DNA from: Phoronis australis
Lineage: Eukaryota > Phoronida > Phoronidae
NCBI GenBank assembly: GCA_002633005.1
Contig: NMRA01000818.1
Location: forward strand, 53,245-117,244
Direction of reading: 5' to 3'
Length of the DNA: 64,000 nt
Both the position numbers and the translations under genes were made by a program. A model generated the notes under the pieces. The model was not told where the DNA came from and did no database searches. It saw only the letters and a list, made by a program, of their open reading frames with translations. Below, piece after piece: positions 33,606 to 45,667 of this stretch (within the stretch, counting starts at the first letter, position 1; each line of letters opens with the position of its first letter).

Positions 33606-34356
33606 AAGGCCCTTTCATATTGACTTAACTCCGGTCTGGGAGCGTCGACGTAAACAGCGCAGTTAACTGGACTGTTCATACTGGCTTCGGTAGTTAATGA
33701 CCATCGAAGTTATTGCAAGGTAGCGCTGCACGCTAAGATTTTTTCAGTGTGACAATGTGGGAACATTTAAATGTGCTAAATCACATTAAACTCATTTTTA
33801 AATCGATTGGTTATCATTAGAGCAAAAAATAAGTTATTAGTGACGGCACTACTCTGTAACTGTTGACGATAACAGTGGCACCTGGCGATAACTTCTATTA
33901 GACCGGAGTTAAGCGTAGAATCTTGCCCAGCTTTTTATAGGCTAAGGAGCAACCTACTGGATGGCACTGTTACATGCCTACAACATATAGTGCATGGCAA
34001 CAAATGGAAACGTCTGTCCGTTTTCCTAAAGGAGACTTGCAGACTTGAAAACTTTCTTCACGAGGACCCATAATTGGGGTCTCGTGCCTTTGCTCAGGTG
34101 TTTTGTGCAATGGACCCAACCAAGAGGCCTGCGCACGTCTGATGCACCGCAAATGACATCAGACCACCTGCACTGTTTTTTTTTTTTTTTTTGGAGTTAA
34201 GCGTTCATACTGCACCGCAGCATCGACGCTGCGGTCTTAAATCCACGTATTAACTGCGATGTTAACTGGAGCTGTTAACTTCGATCCAGGACCGGAGTTA
34301 AGCGTTCATAGTGACCGCAACTCCCCAAATCATCGACGTTAGTATGAAGGGCCCTT
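33606..34356. mobile_element. MITE-like element with AAGG(G)CCCTT(T)CATA ends, copy 1
   Basis: Left end aaggccctttcatattgac and right end (reverse complement) aagggcccttcatactaac form imperfect terminal inverted repeats. The motif cttaactccggtc and its reverse complement recur inside. The copy at 37167-37632 lacks the inner insertion. No coding capacity; the superfamily is not identified. Confidence 0.6.
33917..34192. mobile_element. 276-bp insertion ending in a T-tract, 12-bp target duplication
   Basis: Flanked by ggagttaagcgt at 33905-33916 and 34193-34204. Copy 2 of the duplication has this once. The insert ends in about 16 T. A poly(A)-tailed retroposon would need the A-tract at the 3-prime end on one strand, which this does not show in either orientation, so its class is unclear. 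Confidence 0.65.
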
Positions 34357-35897
34357 GTAGAGAATTCATCACTTATTGCTTGTAACACATGGAATGTGTA
34401 CAATTGAAGATTTTGTATTTGCTGTTTATTTTTCTTCTATTTTTGAAACATTTTTGTGGCAAATTAATGATACATTATTGATATGGTGATACACTTGTCA
34501 AACAATAAAGGTGCTGTATTCTGAAGTCAAGTGTGTGTTGCTTGTGGCTGGGATGGTATGCATGGAAAAGTATAAAGAATTTGGTGGTCAGTATATAGTA
34601 TGGCAAACTTGACCTTTTTTATTCAGAATTTGCTTGCCATGTGGCTTGTGAGATTTATATTGCACAATGCAGATGAAAGTGAATGAGAAGGCAGATCACA
34701 GCATGTTAAGTTGATACACAGCAGTCTCACAGACAGTCTGCTTCTGTCATCTCTCTATTATGCAAAACTTAGTTATGTTCAGATCTTGTGAATGGTGGAA
34801 CAGAGCTTACCCAGAGTGTACTGGAGTATATGAAGATAGAGCAGACATCGACACTTTACTTGTTTTCAGGCAGTCATATGTGTCTTCTGATGTAAATTAT
34901 AAGTAAGTGTTCTTTGTGATCTTTTTACCTGATTCTGTCTGTGCTGCATGATTTGTCAGTGATTTGTCAATTTGCTTTGCACATTCAATTTATTATGCTA
35001 GAAACCAATCAGAAACTTACAGCATGGCTTACCACATTGCAATGCTATGTCTTCTTTTCCATTTTGACTTGTGTTAGTCGTTATATTTAGCTTTTGGGTT
35101 ATTGGTATGTAGTCAAATATGAGACTAGGTTGAAATGCAAACTAGAATTTCATTGATCTCCGGAAACATTCTTAAGATTCATTGATTTTTTACGACATCT
35201 GAAATCAAATGCAATTTGTTTTGCTATGTCTTTTAGTCATCACTTGTAGTATTGCATGCAATCGGTTGAAATGTTGTTAAGTATTCCCTTGAAATACTAT
35301 TATTGTGTTTGTGACTAGTTAATAAACTGTAAATCTAACTTTAGTTTTTCTGAATTTTAAGTTAGCATAGTGTTAAGTGAATGCTTCTAATACTACAGTG
35401 ACAGTGTGCTGAAGGCCACTGTGCACAGGCACATTGGTGAAACTTGACCCTTCAGTTCAACCAACCACTTGTTGACACTAGTAGGCTTTAGGCTATAAGG
35501 CTTTTATTGATAACTCTTAGGTGGGTAGTACATACCACTATCAGTGACCCTTTGACCTAGTGTACTGTTCACATATAACTAAGCAATACATGCAACTTGG
35601 TCTGAATAGTGTAAACAGTTAAAGACTGCTGTGAGGAATGCACAACTGTGCTTCTTATTGAAGACATCCAGGTGTTGAACAGTTGTGTAAAGCACAGGAA
35701 AAGGGGCAAGTCCTGGGTCTAATCAAGTGGGGGGTGGGCTGGTCCCTTCACATTTGAAGCCAAGAATACTCGGTAAAATTCCATTCTCGAAGCCACATTG
35801 TGGTCAAAATTAAAGCAAGTTTTCCCCGGTTGTTTATTTTCTTTGAAAAGGTTTCTGTGCCCCACTCAGGACTACATCACTGGTAGTGCCAATGAGA

Positions 35898-35898
35898 N
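35898..35898. other. Ambiguous base marking an assembly join
   Basis: The single N ends duplication copy 1 (gtgccaatgaga) and starts a piece of the 5-29 kb array. Copy 2 reads on normally through gtgccaatgagactctgcc. Confidence 0.7.
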
Positions 35899-36571
35899 TA
35901 GATGGCTTTTCTGATGTAAAATTTCGTTATTTGCTGTCTATGTGGTGTTGAACCAATCTCCATGGAAACTGGTTAGCACTGCTCTCTTTAAGACATCAAA
36001 GTACTCAATTGTCCGTTTCTCTAGAGCATGCTTGGATTGTAGATGTTGGCCCATCCTCATAGGAACAGTGGTACAACTGGTAAAGCCTAATCGTCATAGT
36101 CTTCTTCGGTTATGCTTAGTGTTAATTGTTAGCTCAATCATGCTCTTCTCCGTTCAGATTTAGTCTTAGATGACCTCTTTGGAATGTTGCACAAGAATGG
36201 ATATGGCATTGTCTTGTTCCATCAGGCTTAGTGATAATTTTCAGCTCATTCATTACTGTCTTCCCCAGCCACAATTAGTCTTGCACTTTCATAGTGCTTA
36301 GTGTTAATTGTTAGCTCAATCGTGCTTTTCTCCATTCAGGCTTTGTCTTGAGATGGCCTCTTTGGAATGTTGTACATTCCAAGAATGGATATGGCATTGT
36401 CTTCTTCGATCAGGCTTAGGTCTTGGTTTTTAGTTCGGTCTTCATGGTCTTGTTCCATCAGGCTTAGTGATAATTTTCAGCTCATTCATTACTGTCTTCC
36501 CCAGCCACAATTAGTCTTGCAGTTTCGTTGTGCTATTGCCGCCGTTGTGTAACAAGGGTCGCCAGGTGCCT
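35899..36571 (-). pseudogene. Partial Crypton-like gene relic plus 231-bp repeats, copy H
   Basis: Matches 22230-22910: finger exon relic (35942-36085) followed by the 231-bp repeat family (36130-36550) and the R2 scrap gtgtaacaagggtcgccagg near 36546-36570. Same orientation as the left array. It is sandwiched between the two copies of the segmental duplication. Confidence 0.6.
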
Positions 36572-39152
36572 GGCTTGGAATAGTTACAGACGCCTTTGGG
36601 CGTCCTACACAAGAAATGGCTAAATGACTTCACATGACACATTTCACAGTTCACTGATTACTTGTAACAGAAGAAAATAGCTGGAAACTGTCTCTTCTGT
36701 GGCTCGTGTGTTTTTCCAGCTTTGTAAAAATTATCCAATTAAGAACTGTGAATAATTATTTTATTTAAGCTTAGGCGAGAGCTTGTCTTAAATTCTAGAC
36801 ATAGCCAGTATTGGCAGTTCCAAAGTCACGACACACTGGGAAGACCAGAATTACCCTCTCTACTATTTGATAATATGTCCGAAATACCAGAATCGTGAAA
36901 ATTCTATTTTTATTGGAGTGTTGGTGTCCCAATTTCTAGAGTCTGATGAAATTGGAGAATTTTTTTAGCCATAGCTATTCCGTCTGCAAGTTTTTCTTTC
37001 CACTTTCCACGCACACTTTGCAAACCTTTTTGTCATGCGTAACCACATCCACTGTTTTGTAATAGCAGAGCACCATGAGAATGCTGTATTCATTCCCATC
37101 ACATTTCATGTAAAAATGCGATGTGTAATCGGGCATTGCTGCTGTTTTTTAAGACCTGTTTCTCATAAGGCCCTTTCATATTAACTTAACTCCGGTCTGG
37201 GAGCGTCGACATAAACAGCGCAGTTAACTGGACTGTTCATACTGGCTTCGGTAGTTAATGAACATCGAAGTTATCGCAAGGTAGCGCTGCACGCTAAGAT
37301 TTTTTCAATGTGACAATGTGGGAACATTTAAATGTGCTAAATCACATTAAACTCATTTTTAAATCGATTGGTTATCATTTGAGCAAAAAATAAGTAGTTA
37401 TTAGTGACGGCACTACTCTGTAACTGTTGACGATAACAGTGGCACCTGGCGATAACTTCTATTGGACCGGAGTTAAGCGTTCATACTGCACCGCAGCGTC
37501 GACGCTGCGGTCTTAAATCCACGTATTAACTGCGATGTTAACTGGAGCTGTTAACTGCGATCCAGGACCAGAGTTAAGCGTTCATACTGACCGCAACTCC
37601 CCGAATCATCGACGTTAGTATGAAGGGCCCTTGTAGAGAATTCATCACTTATTGCTTGTAACACATGGAATGTGTACAATTGAAGATTGTGTATTTGCAG
37701 TTTATTTTTCTTCTATTTTTGAAACATTTTTGTGGCAAATTAATGATACATTATTGATATGGTGATACACTTGTCAAACAATAAAGGTGCTGTGTTCTGA
37801 AATCAAGTGTGTGTTGCATGTGGCTGGAAGGGTATGCATGAGAAAGTATAAAGAATTTGGTAATCAGTATATAGTGTGGCAAACTTGACCTTTTTTATTC
37901 AGAATTTGCTTGCCATGTGGCTTGTGAGATTTATACTGCACAATGCAGATGAAAGTGAATGAGAAGGCAGATCACAGCATGTTAAGTTGATACACTGAGC
38001 AGTCTCACAGACAGTCTTCTTCTGTCATCTCTCTATTATGCAAAACTTAGTTATGTTCAGATCTTGTGAAGGGTGAAACAGAGCTTAACCAGAATGCACT
38101 GGGGTTTATGAAGACAGAGCAGACATCGACACTTTACTTGTTTTCAGGCAGTCATATGTGTCTTCTGATGTAAATTATAAATAAGTGTTCTTTTTGATCT
38201 TTTTACTTGATTCTGTCTGTGCTGCATGATTTGTCAGTGATTTGTCAATTTGCTTTGCACATTCAATTTTTTTATGCTAGAAACCAATCAGAAACTTACA
38301 GCATGGCTTACCCATTGCAATGCTATGTGTACTTTTCCATTTTGACTTGTGTTAGTCTTTTGGGTTATTGGTATGTAGTCAAATATGAGACTAGGTTTAG
38401 ATGCAAACTAGAATTTCATTGATCTCCGGAAACATTCTTAAGATTCACTGATTTTTTACGACATCTGAAATCAAATGCAATTTGTTTTGCTATGCCTTTT
38501 AGTCATCACTTGTAGTATTGCATGCAATCGGTTGAAATACTATTATTGTGTTTGTGACTAGTTAATAAACTGTAAATCTAACTTTAGTTTTTCTGAATTT
38601 TAAGTTAGCATAGTGTTAAGTGAATGCTTCTAATACTGCAGTGACAGTGTGCTGAAGGCCACTGTGCACAGGCACATTGGTGAAACTTGACCCTTCAGTT
38701 CAGTCAACCACTTGTTGACACTAGTAGGCTTTAGGCTATAAGGCTTTTATTGATAATGCAGAGCAACTCTTAGATGGGTAGTACATACCACTATCAGTGA
38801 CCCTTTGACCTAGTGTACTGTTCACATATAACTAAGCAATACATGCAACTTGGTCTGAATAGTGTAAACAGTTATGACTGCTGTGAGGAATGCACTGCTG
38901 TGCTTCTTATTGAAGACATTCAGGTGTTGAACAGTTGTGTAAAGCACAGGAAAAGGGGCAAGTCCTGGGTCTAATCAAGTGGGGGGTGGGCTGGTCCCTT
39001 CACATTTGAAGCCAAGAATACTCGGTAAAATTCCATTCTCGAAGCCACATTGTGGTCAAAATTAAAGCAAGTTTTCCCCGGTTGTTTATTTTCTTTGAAA
39101 AGGTTTCTGTGCCCCACTCAGGACTACATCACTGGTAGTGCCAATGAGACTC
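36572..39152. repeat. Segmental duplication, copy 2
   Basis: Partner of 32667-35897 without the two insertions. It continues beyond gtgccaatgaga into unique DNA. No gene is recognised; the 38207-38422 reading frame is present only because of local indels and is not conserved in copy 1. Confidence 0.85.
37167..37632. mobile_element. MITE-like element, copy 2
   Basis: 466 bp; same ends as 33606-34356 without the T-tract insertion. Contains gcaccgcagcgtcgacgctgcggt, a local palindrome. Confidence 0.6.
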
Positions 39153-39700
39153 TGCCATTCAAGGTTAATTGATACAAAACTGCACATATTTTCAATGTTC
39201 CCAGTTGCAAGCTCTGTTTGTGTGACGTGAAGCTTTTATACTTTTCCATAAGGTTACAATTAAGTGACTGGTGGAGTGAATCTGGAAAATGGTGATATTT
39301 GGATTGTTGTACATAGCTACAACATCAAAACCAATAGTACGTGTTCCTGTCAATAAGTGACAGACAAAGCACTATTTTTTACATCTTGAAATGTAAAGTT
39401 CATGAGATGGAGGCAGGTGAATACAAAATTCATTTGTCTGTTTTTTATGTTTTTATGTTAACATAATCCTAAATTCTTGTTGAAAAAATAAAATTATTCC
39501 AAAAAATCCAAAGTTGTTTTTTTTTAATTTTATTTCATCAATCTTCAGAAAGTCTTATGGCCAGACTGCTCACCAGCTCAGTGAGTGATAAATGGGGCAG
39601 AGCTTATAGGTCTAGCTCTAATCTAATCCTGTCAACATCCAGCAGTGAGGTTGTTGTGCCAGCTGATTTAGCTGTTGTCGTGAGACTTGAAATAAAATAA
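39153..39700. other. Intergenic, nothing recognised
   Basis: AT-rich, with a T-run near 39518. No relic or gene seen. Confidence 0.4.
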
Positions 39701-39702
39701 CC

Positions 39703-40245
39703 AGAAGTGTGTTCAACAGAGTGAGCGCCCGCTAGGCTAGCGTGTACTCGCGAACACAAGGAACAGCTCCTGAACAGCTGTGAGCACTCACTGTGCGATC
39801 CAGTATGGCGACTTTGAAGCAGATTGTGTTGAACGTCTTAGCCGATGAGCTTAGCACTAACAGTCCTTCCTATGGCGTACTGAGCGATAAATATGATTAA
39901 TGTTTGCCAATAATTATTAATATCGGCAGCCCCAAGACAACAACCGTGAAGGCTTTGGCCCGACAAGAATCGAAAATTACGTCGAGGAAACTGTACCTCG
40001 CTACAGCGACCCGCAATTTAAGTCGCAGTTTCGTATGAGTCGGTCAACTTTTGAGGTTAGTTTTCGTGTTACAGAACCATAATGGGTTCATATTTTGCAG
40101 ACGTGAAGCCTTCGCAGGACGCCATCTTGGAAATCTAAGCAAACATGCTCTCGAGGTTGTTCGCGAGCGCTAACGTGAACACAGCTTTTCAGGACGAGGG
40201 CGCTCAAATCGTTCGCGGGCGCTCACTCTATTGAACACGCTTCAG
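39703..40245 (+). mobile_element. PIF/Harbinger-like non-autonomous element with transposase exon remnant
   Basis: Terminal inverted repeats: gtgttcaacagagtgagcgc at 39709 and, at the right end (reverse complement), gtgttcaatagagtgagcgc, matching over at least 24 bp with one difference. The ends also share GAAGY further out. Inside, 39805-40055 encodes MATLKQIVLNVLADELSTNS... ending at a stop, then in another frame IENYVEETVPRYSDPQF and FRMSRSTFE directly before a GT. That is the N-terminal first exon of a Harbinger/HARBI1-type transposase (HFRMSRxTFE motif), broken. The DDE part is absent, so it would depend on a full element elsewhere. Confidence 0.75.
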
Positions 40246-41955
40246 GTTTATGACAATGTGGAAGTTGGTGGCAAACTGGTGAATTCCTGTTCAGAGCTGG
40301 AGCCTGTTTGTTCGTCTGCAAAAAAATCGAGTTGAGTACGCCAAGTCCTACCAAAGTCATCGCTGGAAACGTAGAAATCTTTGTTGGCAAGTGAATATGG
40401 AACAGGTTGAGGAGTCCGTTCAGAAATAATGCGTGTGCAAGAGAAGTCAGAAAAGTGTGGTCTCGTGAGAGGACACATAGCGTCGACGTGGGTAGTGTTG
40501 CATTATGCGATGAGTGCATGCACGCGCTGTCAAGACACTGAGTGCGCGCACGTTAGGACATGAACAACTACATGCAGTCAGAGTAGAAAGTTTTTCGAGG
40601 TGAACCATGTTTCTGTGCTAGGAATGCGCAGCATTGGCTACAGGAGTAACTAGGCTGCCAAATTCGACGTAATGTTTAACCTGCTGCCAGCAAGAAACAA
40701 TTAGATAAATAACCAGTGTTTAACATTTCAAAATTTTCCAGTAACGCAGTGATTTGATACAACACGTATATTGTTTGATGAAGAGAAGGTAACTACAAAT
40801 AATATTGGAATACTAACACACTTAGTGGAGAGCTCAGATGAGTCACATAAACAATCAACACATGGTTTTAATGGTGTGTGCTTGGCAACAATGTATGGGT
40901 CAATGTTTATGAAATTGCAAATTTGAAATCCACTGATTGCAAATTAATTTGAAATCCACTGTATCTGAAGTAAAATCTCGTGCCAGGGTTTTCTGATACT
41001 TGGACTAGATTTGTACTTGGACAAAAAGTGACCAAATGACAGAAGGTGGCGTGCTTGCCACAACTCACATGCAAAATGCGATGAATACTTAGTCATCCAG
41101 GTGAGTAAATAATATGTAGAAAGTAAAATCAATTAATGGACTTACAGATTGAGTTGGTTACGTTGCGTCCTCCTTTCGAGGACTTCGGCAGGCCACTGAG
41201 GTGTCACGTGACTCATCATGTGATCGACAGCACAGTTTGCGGGGGATACTCGTGTAGTGCCCTATCCCACGTCCTTGGCAACAGAAACCTCAGGCCCCCT
41301 TGTCTGTTTAGGCTAGGATTCTCAACTCTTTCGTAAATTGCTTCCTTGACCCCTCTCCTGAACCAATTCTCTTTATCCAGATGCCACAAAATCGAGATCA
41401 TAATGATTTTGTACCCGCTGGGTATATTTGGTATGGATTAGTAGAATATTGCGTAAGAAAACTCTTGATAATAATGCCAGTGCGTTTTGAAAAAACATCA
41501 ATGTAAAATTGGATTTATTGAAAATTGGAAAAATACGATATTTTTAAAAAATGAACTACAATAAGAACTTTTTCCGATTTTTGTCACTTTCAGAGTTATG
41601 TCCAACTATTTAAAACCCCCTTTTTAATTTAGATAGAAACCTGGAGATTGACCACTGTATACACCCCCTTAAGGATTTTTTATTAAGTACCAGTTGATTC
41701 ATTTTTAATAGATCTCAAATGTACGACATAAAGATGCGCCGCTATACCAGGTAAGCACTCTCTATCTTTGTAAGACTGACTATGAACCAGTGTGGCAATT
41801 ATTTTTAGCTAATCAAACGACAAGCAAATTAGTTGCATACTTGTAATTTCTATGATTAGTTTGATATATTTATAGGGACATTGTCACCTTCTTATAATCC
41901 AATATGCATCTTTTTGACACTGTGTGGTACTATTCAAACCTGTCATTTTGATTGC
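40246..41955. other. Intergenic, nothing recognised
   Basis: No domain, relic or long tandem repeat recognised. Only small direct repeats such as atttgaaatccactg at about 40921 and 40950. Open frames at 40223-40519 and 41136-41336 show no family features. Confidence 0.4.
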
Positions 41956-42075
41956 TGTCGTTTCATGTTGAGGCTGTACTAGACTACTGTTGCTTTGGGG
42001 ACATGATTCAAAGTTGTGCCAATTACAGAACAACCTTCTAAAAGACTGCAGCCCTCCTAATGCTTAATATTTCAC
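41956..42075 (+). pseudogene. Possible LINE RT C-terminal relic
   Basis: Translation reads AVLDYCCFGDMIQSC then YRTTF, a stop, and KTAALLMLNISLS. This resembles the LDYC..W......L..LQNRAARII..D block after the RT domain of CR1/Jockey LINEs. Short, with a stop and no other block nearby, so only tentative. Confidence 0.35.
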
Positions 42076-42819
42076 TCAGTAATGGAGGTACGTGTTTCTT
42101 CTTTCTCCTTCTTTTTTCTCAAATGTCTACTTTTTGTTGAGATTTGTCAATGAATAAATTCTTAAATATAGTCATCTAGTTAGAACTAAAATACAATGCA
42201 GTAGTCATGCTAACTGTACCAGGTTGATTTTTCAGATTGAACAATAGCTCCACCAATTGCACCAAGAAATGTGCTATTCAAGAAATGTAATGTGCTATTC
42301 AAGAAAGGTTAGCTTGAAATGAAGGTAAGTAGTAACCGCTTCATTGATCCCTTTCATAAACCAAGCTGTGAGTTAGTAGGCATATGTTGCATATATGAGG
42401 CTCCCCTGGTACATAAGATGTTGACCATGAAATTGGGTCACTTATGAGCCCAGGAACAAAACACTTAACACTTAAGTTACGGGAATTCAATTCTGTAGTG
42501 TATGTGAAATTGTGATAACAAGCTCCTTATTTATTGAACTCTAGATCCTGGGTTTATATTCATTGTATCACTCAATAACAAATAGTTTTACTGTCTGATT
42601 GTGTGTATCAAGACTTAATACTGCAAGGAAAAAATTTTGATTATCTAGTTATCTTCTGTAGACTGTAAATGACATGAACTGTTACAGTAGTTCTTGACCT
42701 ATTACGCACAAAATTAATTGTCAAAATTGTCAGTTATGAAATTTTCTAATGCTTCTTACTTATGGGTTATGCAAGACCCTATTGAGGAACGTTAATTCTA
42801 TGTCAATTGCCAGAAAAAC

Positions 42820-43450
42820 TAGGCTGTGTCAACCAGCAAATGTATACATTTTCTGATAGAAGAAAAATCAGGAATTATAAAATTACATTTTATAGTTCTT
42901 GTGTTATTAATTCTAACGTGGCCTCCTTTTCAAGTCAAATTTTCATTTTTAACAAAGGAACATTCATAACACAAATACCCTTCACTTGATTTTAACAAAA
43001 TCGTGTTTGAGTGAAAATTCTGAAAATGCTGTAAGGAATTTGCAGTTACCCATTTAGTTGGGTATGTATGCCAAATTGACTTGCAAAATGTAAGGCATGT
43101 TTTTAAGAAAAATAGCAGTCTTGCTCATCTTTGGCACAGTACAGTAAAACAAGAAGTTAATCTTTACAGCGTTTTTGAGATAAATAAGTCTTCAAACTGG
43201 AAAGTTTCAATGAATTCCACCGAGCCATTTTCAAAAACTCATGTTCTTAAGTTCAGATCAAGTTGATTTAGCGTAGCCGAGAAAAGCAGAAAATTTCGCG
43301 AGTTTAGAAAATCCAACGCTTTTCGCTTCATTACTTGGTGAAAACTTGTCAGTAAAACTTATACATGTCTTAACCACCCTCGCAATGTCAACTGGATTAA
43401 ACGCAGCTTAATTATAATTAAAGCATTTTAATTTTTTATGTGTGGTTTTA
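42820..43450. repeat. Interspersed repeat, copy 1 (partner 59255-59820)
   Basis: About 600 bp diverged but collinear with 59255-59820, for example ctttacagcgtttttgagat / gatagtgtttttgagattgg, ggaaagtttca, and cgcaatgtcaactg. No coding signal or clear ends; class unknown. Confidence 0.5.
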
Positions 43451-44759
43451 TGTTCCGAGAGTCAAACTAGGTCAAAAGGCAGAGTCGGTAGGTCGACAGT
43501 GTGATGCCACACACCTGGGAGACTGATTTCAACAAATAAACTATGAAAATTTATTCTGGTTAAAGCGCGCTGCGAGCACGAATTCGAAATGGTGAAACAT
43601 CGAATTACTGACAACATTAATCAATTTGGGTGAGGATTTATCTTTTTTCACAACTTGCTGTGTTCTTTATCGCAGTCACAGACCGGTGCATTTGTTCTCA
43701 TTGGTTGTAAGCATGCACGCAGATAGCCAATACTCAGCTGTAAACAGAGCTGAAGTTCCACAGGAAAGCTTTTCACCACTTGGTGAAAAAGATATCAACC
43801 AAAAGAATGGGAGGAAAATTTTTGTTAGTACTAATAGAAAACTGCAAACCTTCTTACCTATTATTTTTCGCCTCTTTTTACCTTCCCCTAACAACAACAA
43901 ATCAAATCGTTTCATCTTGTGAGCATAGTTTTTTTACCTAATGACGTCATATAATGAGCCGAATGCCAGCCAATGAGCTCTGTGAATGCTTTAGTCTATG
44001 AGTTCACCGGAAGGTTAAAACTTGCAAATGACGGAGTGTCAAGCGAAAAGTGAAAAGTTGATTCTTCAAATGAATTAAGTTATTTCGAAGAGCTTGATTT
44101 CCGTGGAGTTGATATTCACCATATTATTTCACGTAACCGCAAGTTCGATATGTGTGATTTAATGTTTGATGTGCAATTCGACTGCGATCAAGGAGTTGGT
44201 TAGTTACCGACTAGCACGCAGATGCTTAACTCCGTCAAGATCAAAACAACGTTTTGTCTTCTTTTTCTACAGCATCTTTCTGTGCCATGCACACCTTTGA
44301 TTCAATATCATGGCAACTCTCTGAATGAAAAGGCTGGGTACATATAGAAGCCCTCTATGCCAGGCCTCAGATTCCATTCGAGTGACAGCTCTGTGACCTG
44401 TGAACTTCAATAAGTAAACAAATTCCCACACAGTTGAGGTGGGTCTGCTCTCGTCTACCATAAACAGGCATGATAAAAGATTCATCCACACAGATATTCA
44501 ATATTACAAAATACTTAAAAGTTTTAGAAGTGTAAGGTCCTACATATCATTACGGTATTTATTAGAAACTCTTCTAAATGTTTTCTGACATCTGCACACT
44601 ACAAATTAAGCTGTCAACAGGCCGAAATTTTCTCAGTGTTTATTTTTGATCATAATTTTGACAAAATCTAGTGTGTGAAATAAGTGAAACTATTCCATGC
44701 TTTCGAGGTTGTTTGTCATGTCATCGTTAGTGATGTTGTTTTTTGTCTTTGTTAGTGTT
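43451..44759. other. Intergenic, nothing recognised
   Basis: Frames at 43626-43922 and 44267-44491 show no recognisable domain or splice context. Confidence 0.4.
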
Positions 44760-44932
44760 ATTTGTCATCCGCTTGTAGTGTTGTTATTTGTCATGGCTTG
44801 TAGTGTTGTTATTTGTCATGGCTTGTAGTGTTGTTATTTGTCATGGCTTGTAGTGTTGTTATTTGTCATCGCTTGTAGTGTTGTTATTTGTCATCGCTTG
44901 TAGTGTTGTTATTTGTCATCGCTTGTAGTGTT
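44760..44932. repeat. 25-bp minisatellite, about seven units
   Basis: Head-to-tail units of atttgtcatsgcttgtagtg plus ttgtt, with two variants (catgg and catcg) clustered in blocks. Flanked by degenerate ttgttgt/gtgatg runs. No spacer diversity, so not a CRISPR. Confidence 0.85.
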
Positions 44933-45244
44933 GTTGTTAGTGATGGTGTTGTGGCAATGACAATAGTGAAAACCAACTTTTAAATCACCACAAGAGATAA
45001 AAACAAAATGATCCTAGCCAGGGTAAGATAGCGTTAAAAATTGCTGTAGAGGTCACTACATTTGCATGTTGTGCAAAAGATACAAGAAATAGCAACCTTC
45101 TACCTATTTCTAGTATCCAATGAGGAAAGCGAAATACTGTGGATGGTGAAGTTGTGTAAAGAACACTGGTGAATACTTAGCTTATCTGTTACAGACCATT
45201 TTCCCAGGTGAGACCACGCATCTGACAGACTGGGGCCATATTTT

Positions 45245-45342
45245 CAGCAGCAGCAGCAGCAGCAGCCCAGTGTAGAAATATCTAAAAGTGGAACTACTTT
45301 TACTGTTGAGTTTGACAAAGACACTCAATCACAGGTACATGA
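45245..45342 (+). other. CAG repeat (7 units) in a possible small exon
   Basis: Seven CAG at 45245-45265 in a short frame reading QQQQQQQPSVEISKSGTTFT then VEFDKDTQSQ, directly followed by a GT at about 45334. An AG lies shortly upstream. It may be a coding exon with a polyglutamine run, but no neighbouring exon was found. Confidence 0.25.
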
Positions 45343-45585
45343 AACTATAAGATGTGTCGTTGCTACACTGGGGCACGTTAAAAGAGAACTGACAACCATA
45401 CTAAGACAAATTTTAAATTTCATTCGAAAGATAAAACTTTAATTCATGTCAAGTCCGTTTCAGGAGATATGTGGAAGTTTCAAAAGTGCAATGGTGGATC
45501 AGCTGTATAGATGAAATTTCCAAATTGTGTTGATGTGGTTCCTTACAGAATGTATACAGTTGGCAGACTTGCCGACCTGGTGAAT

Positions 45586-45667
45586 GAGTAGTCGCCGGAG
45601 TATGAAACTCCAACACCAAGCCTGAATGACTAGTCGCTGTAGTATGAAACTCCAACACCAAGCCTGG
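45586..45667. repeat. 41-bp direct duplication
   Basis: The block containing agtatgaaactccaacacca and agcctg occurs twice in a row about 41 bp apart. Minor local duplication. Confidence 0.5.

Larger units (their letters stand above)
32667..35897. repeat. Segmental duplication, copy 1
   Basis: About 2.6 kb of shared sequence with 36572-39152, same order and orientation, diverged by scattered substitutions and small indels. Copy 1 is longer because of insertions at 32822-33166 and 33917-34204. It ends exactly at the N at 35898. No protein-coding gene is recognisable in either copy; a MITE (33606-34356) lies inside. Confidence 0.85.

Noticed and set aside
40223-40519. 98-codon minus-strand frame next to the Harbinger element
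   Set aside because: It overlaps the inverted repeat of the element and has no family features; likely chance.
43626-43922. 98-codon plus-strand frame and its antisense partner
   Set aside because: No recognisable domain, no splice context and a composition like the surrounding AT-rich DNA.
44760-44932. CRISPR-like regular repeats
   Set aside because: Units are contiguous with no unique spacers, and the genome is eukaryotic.
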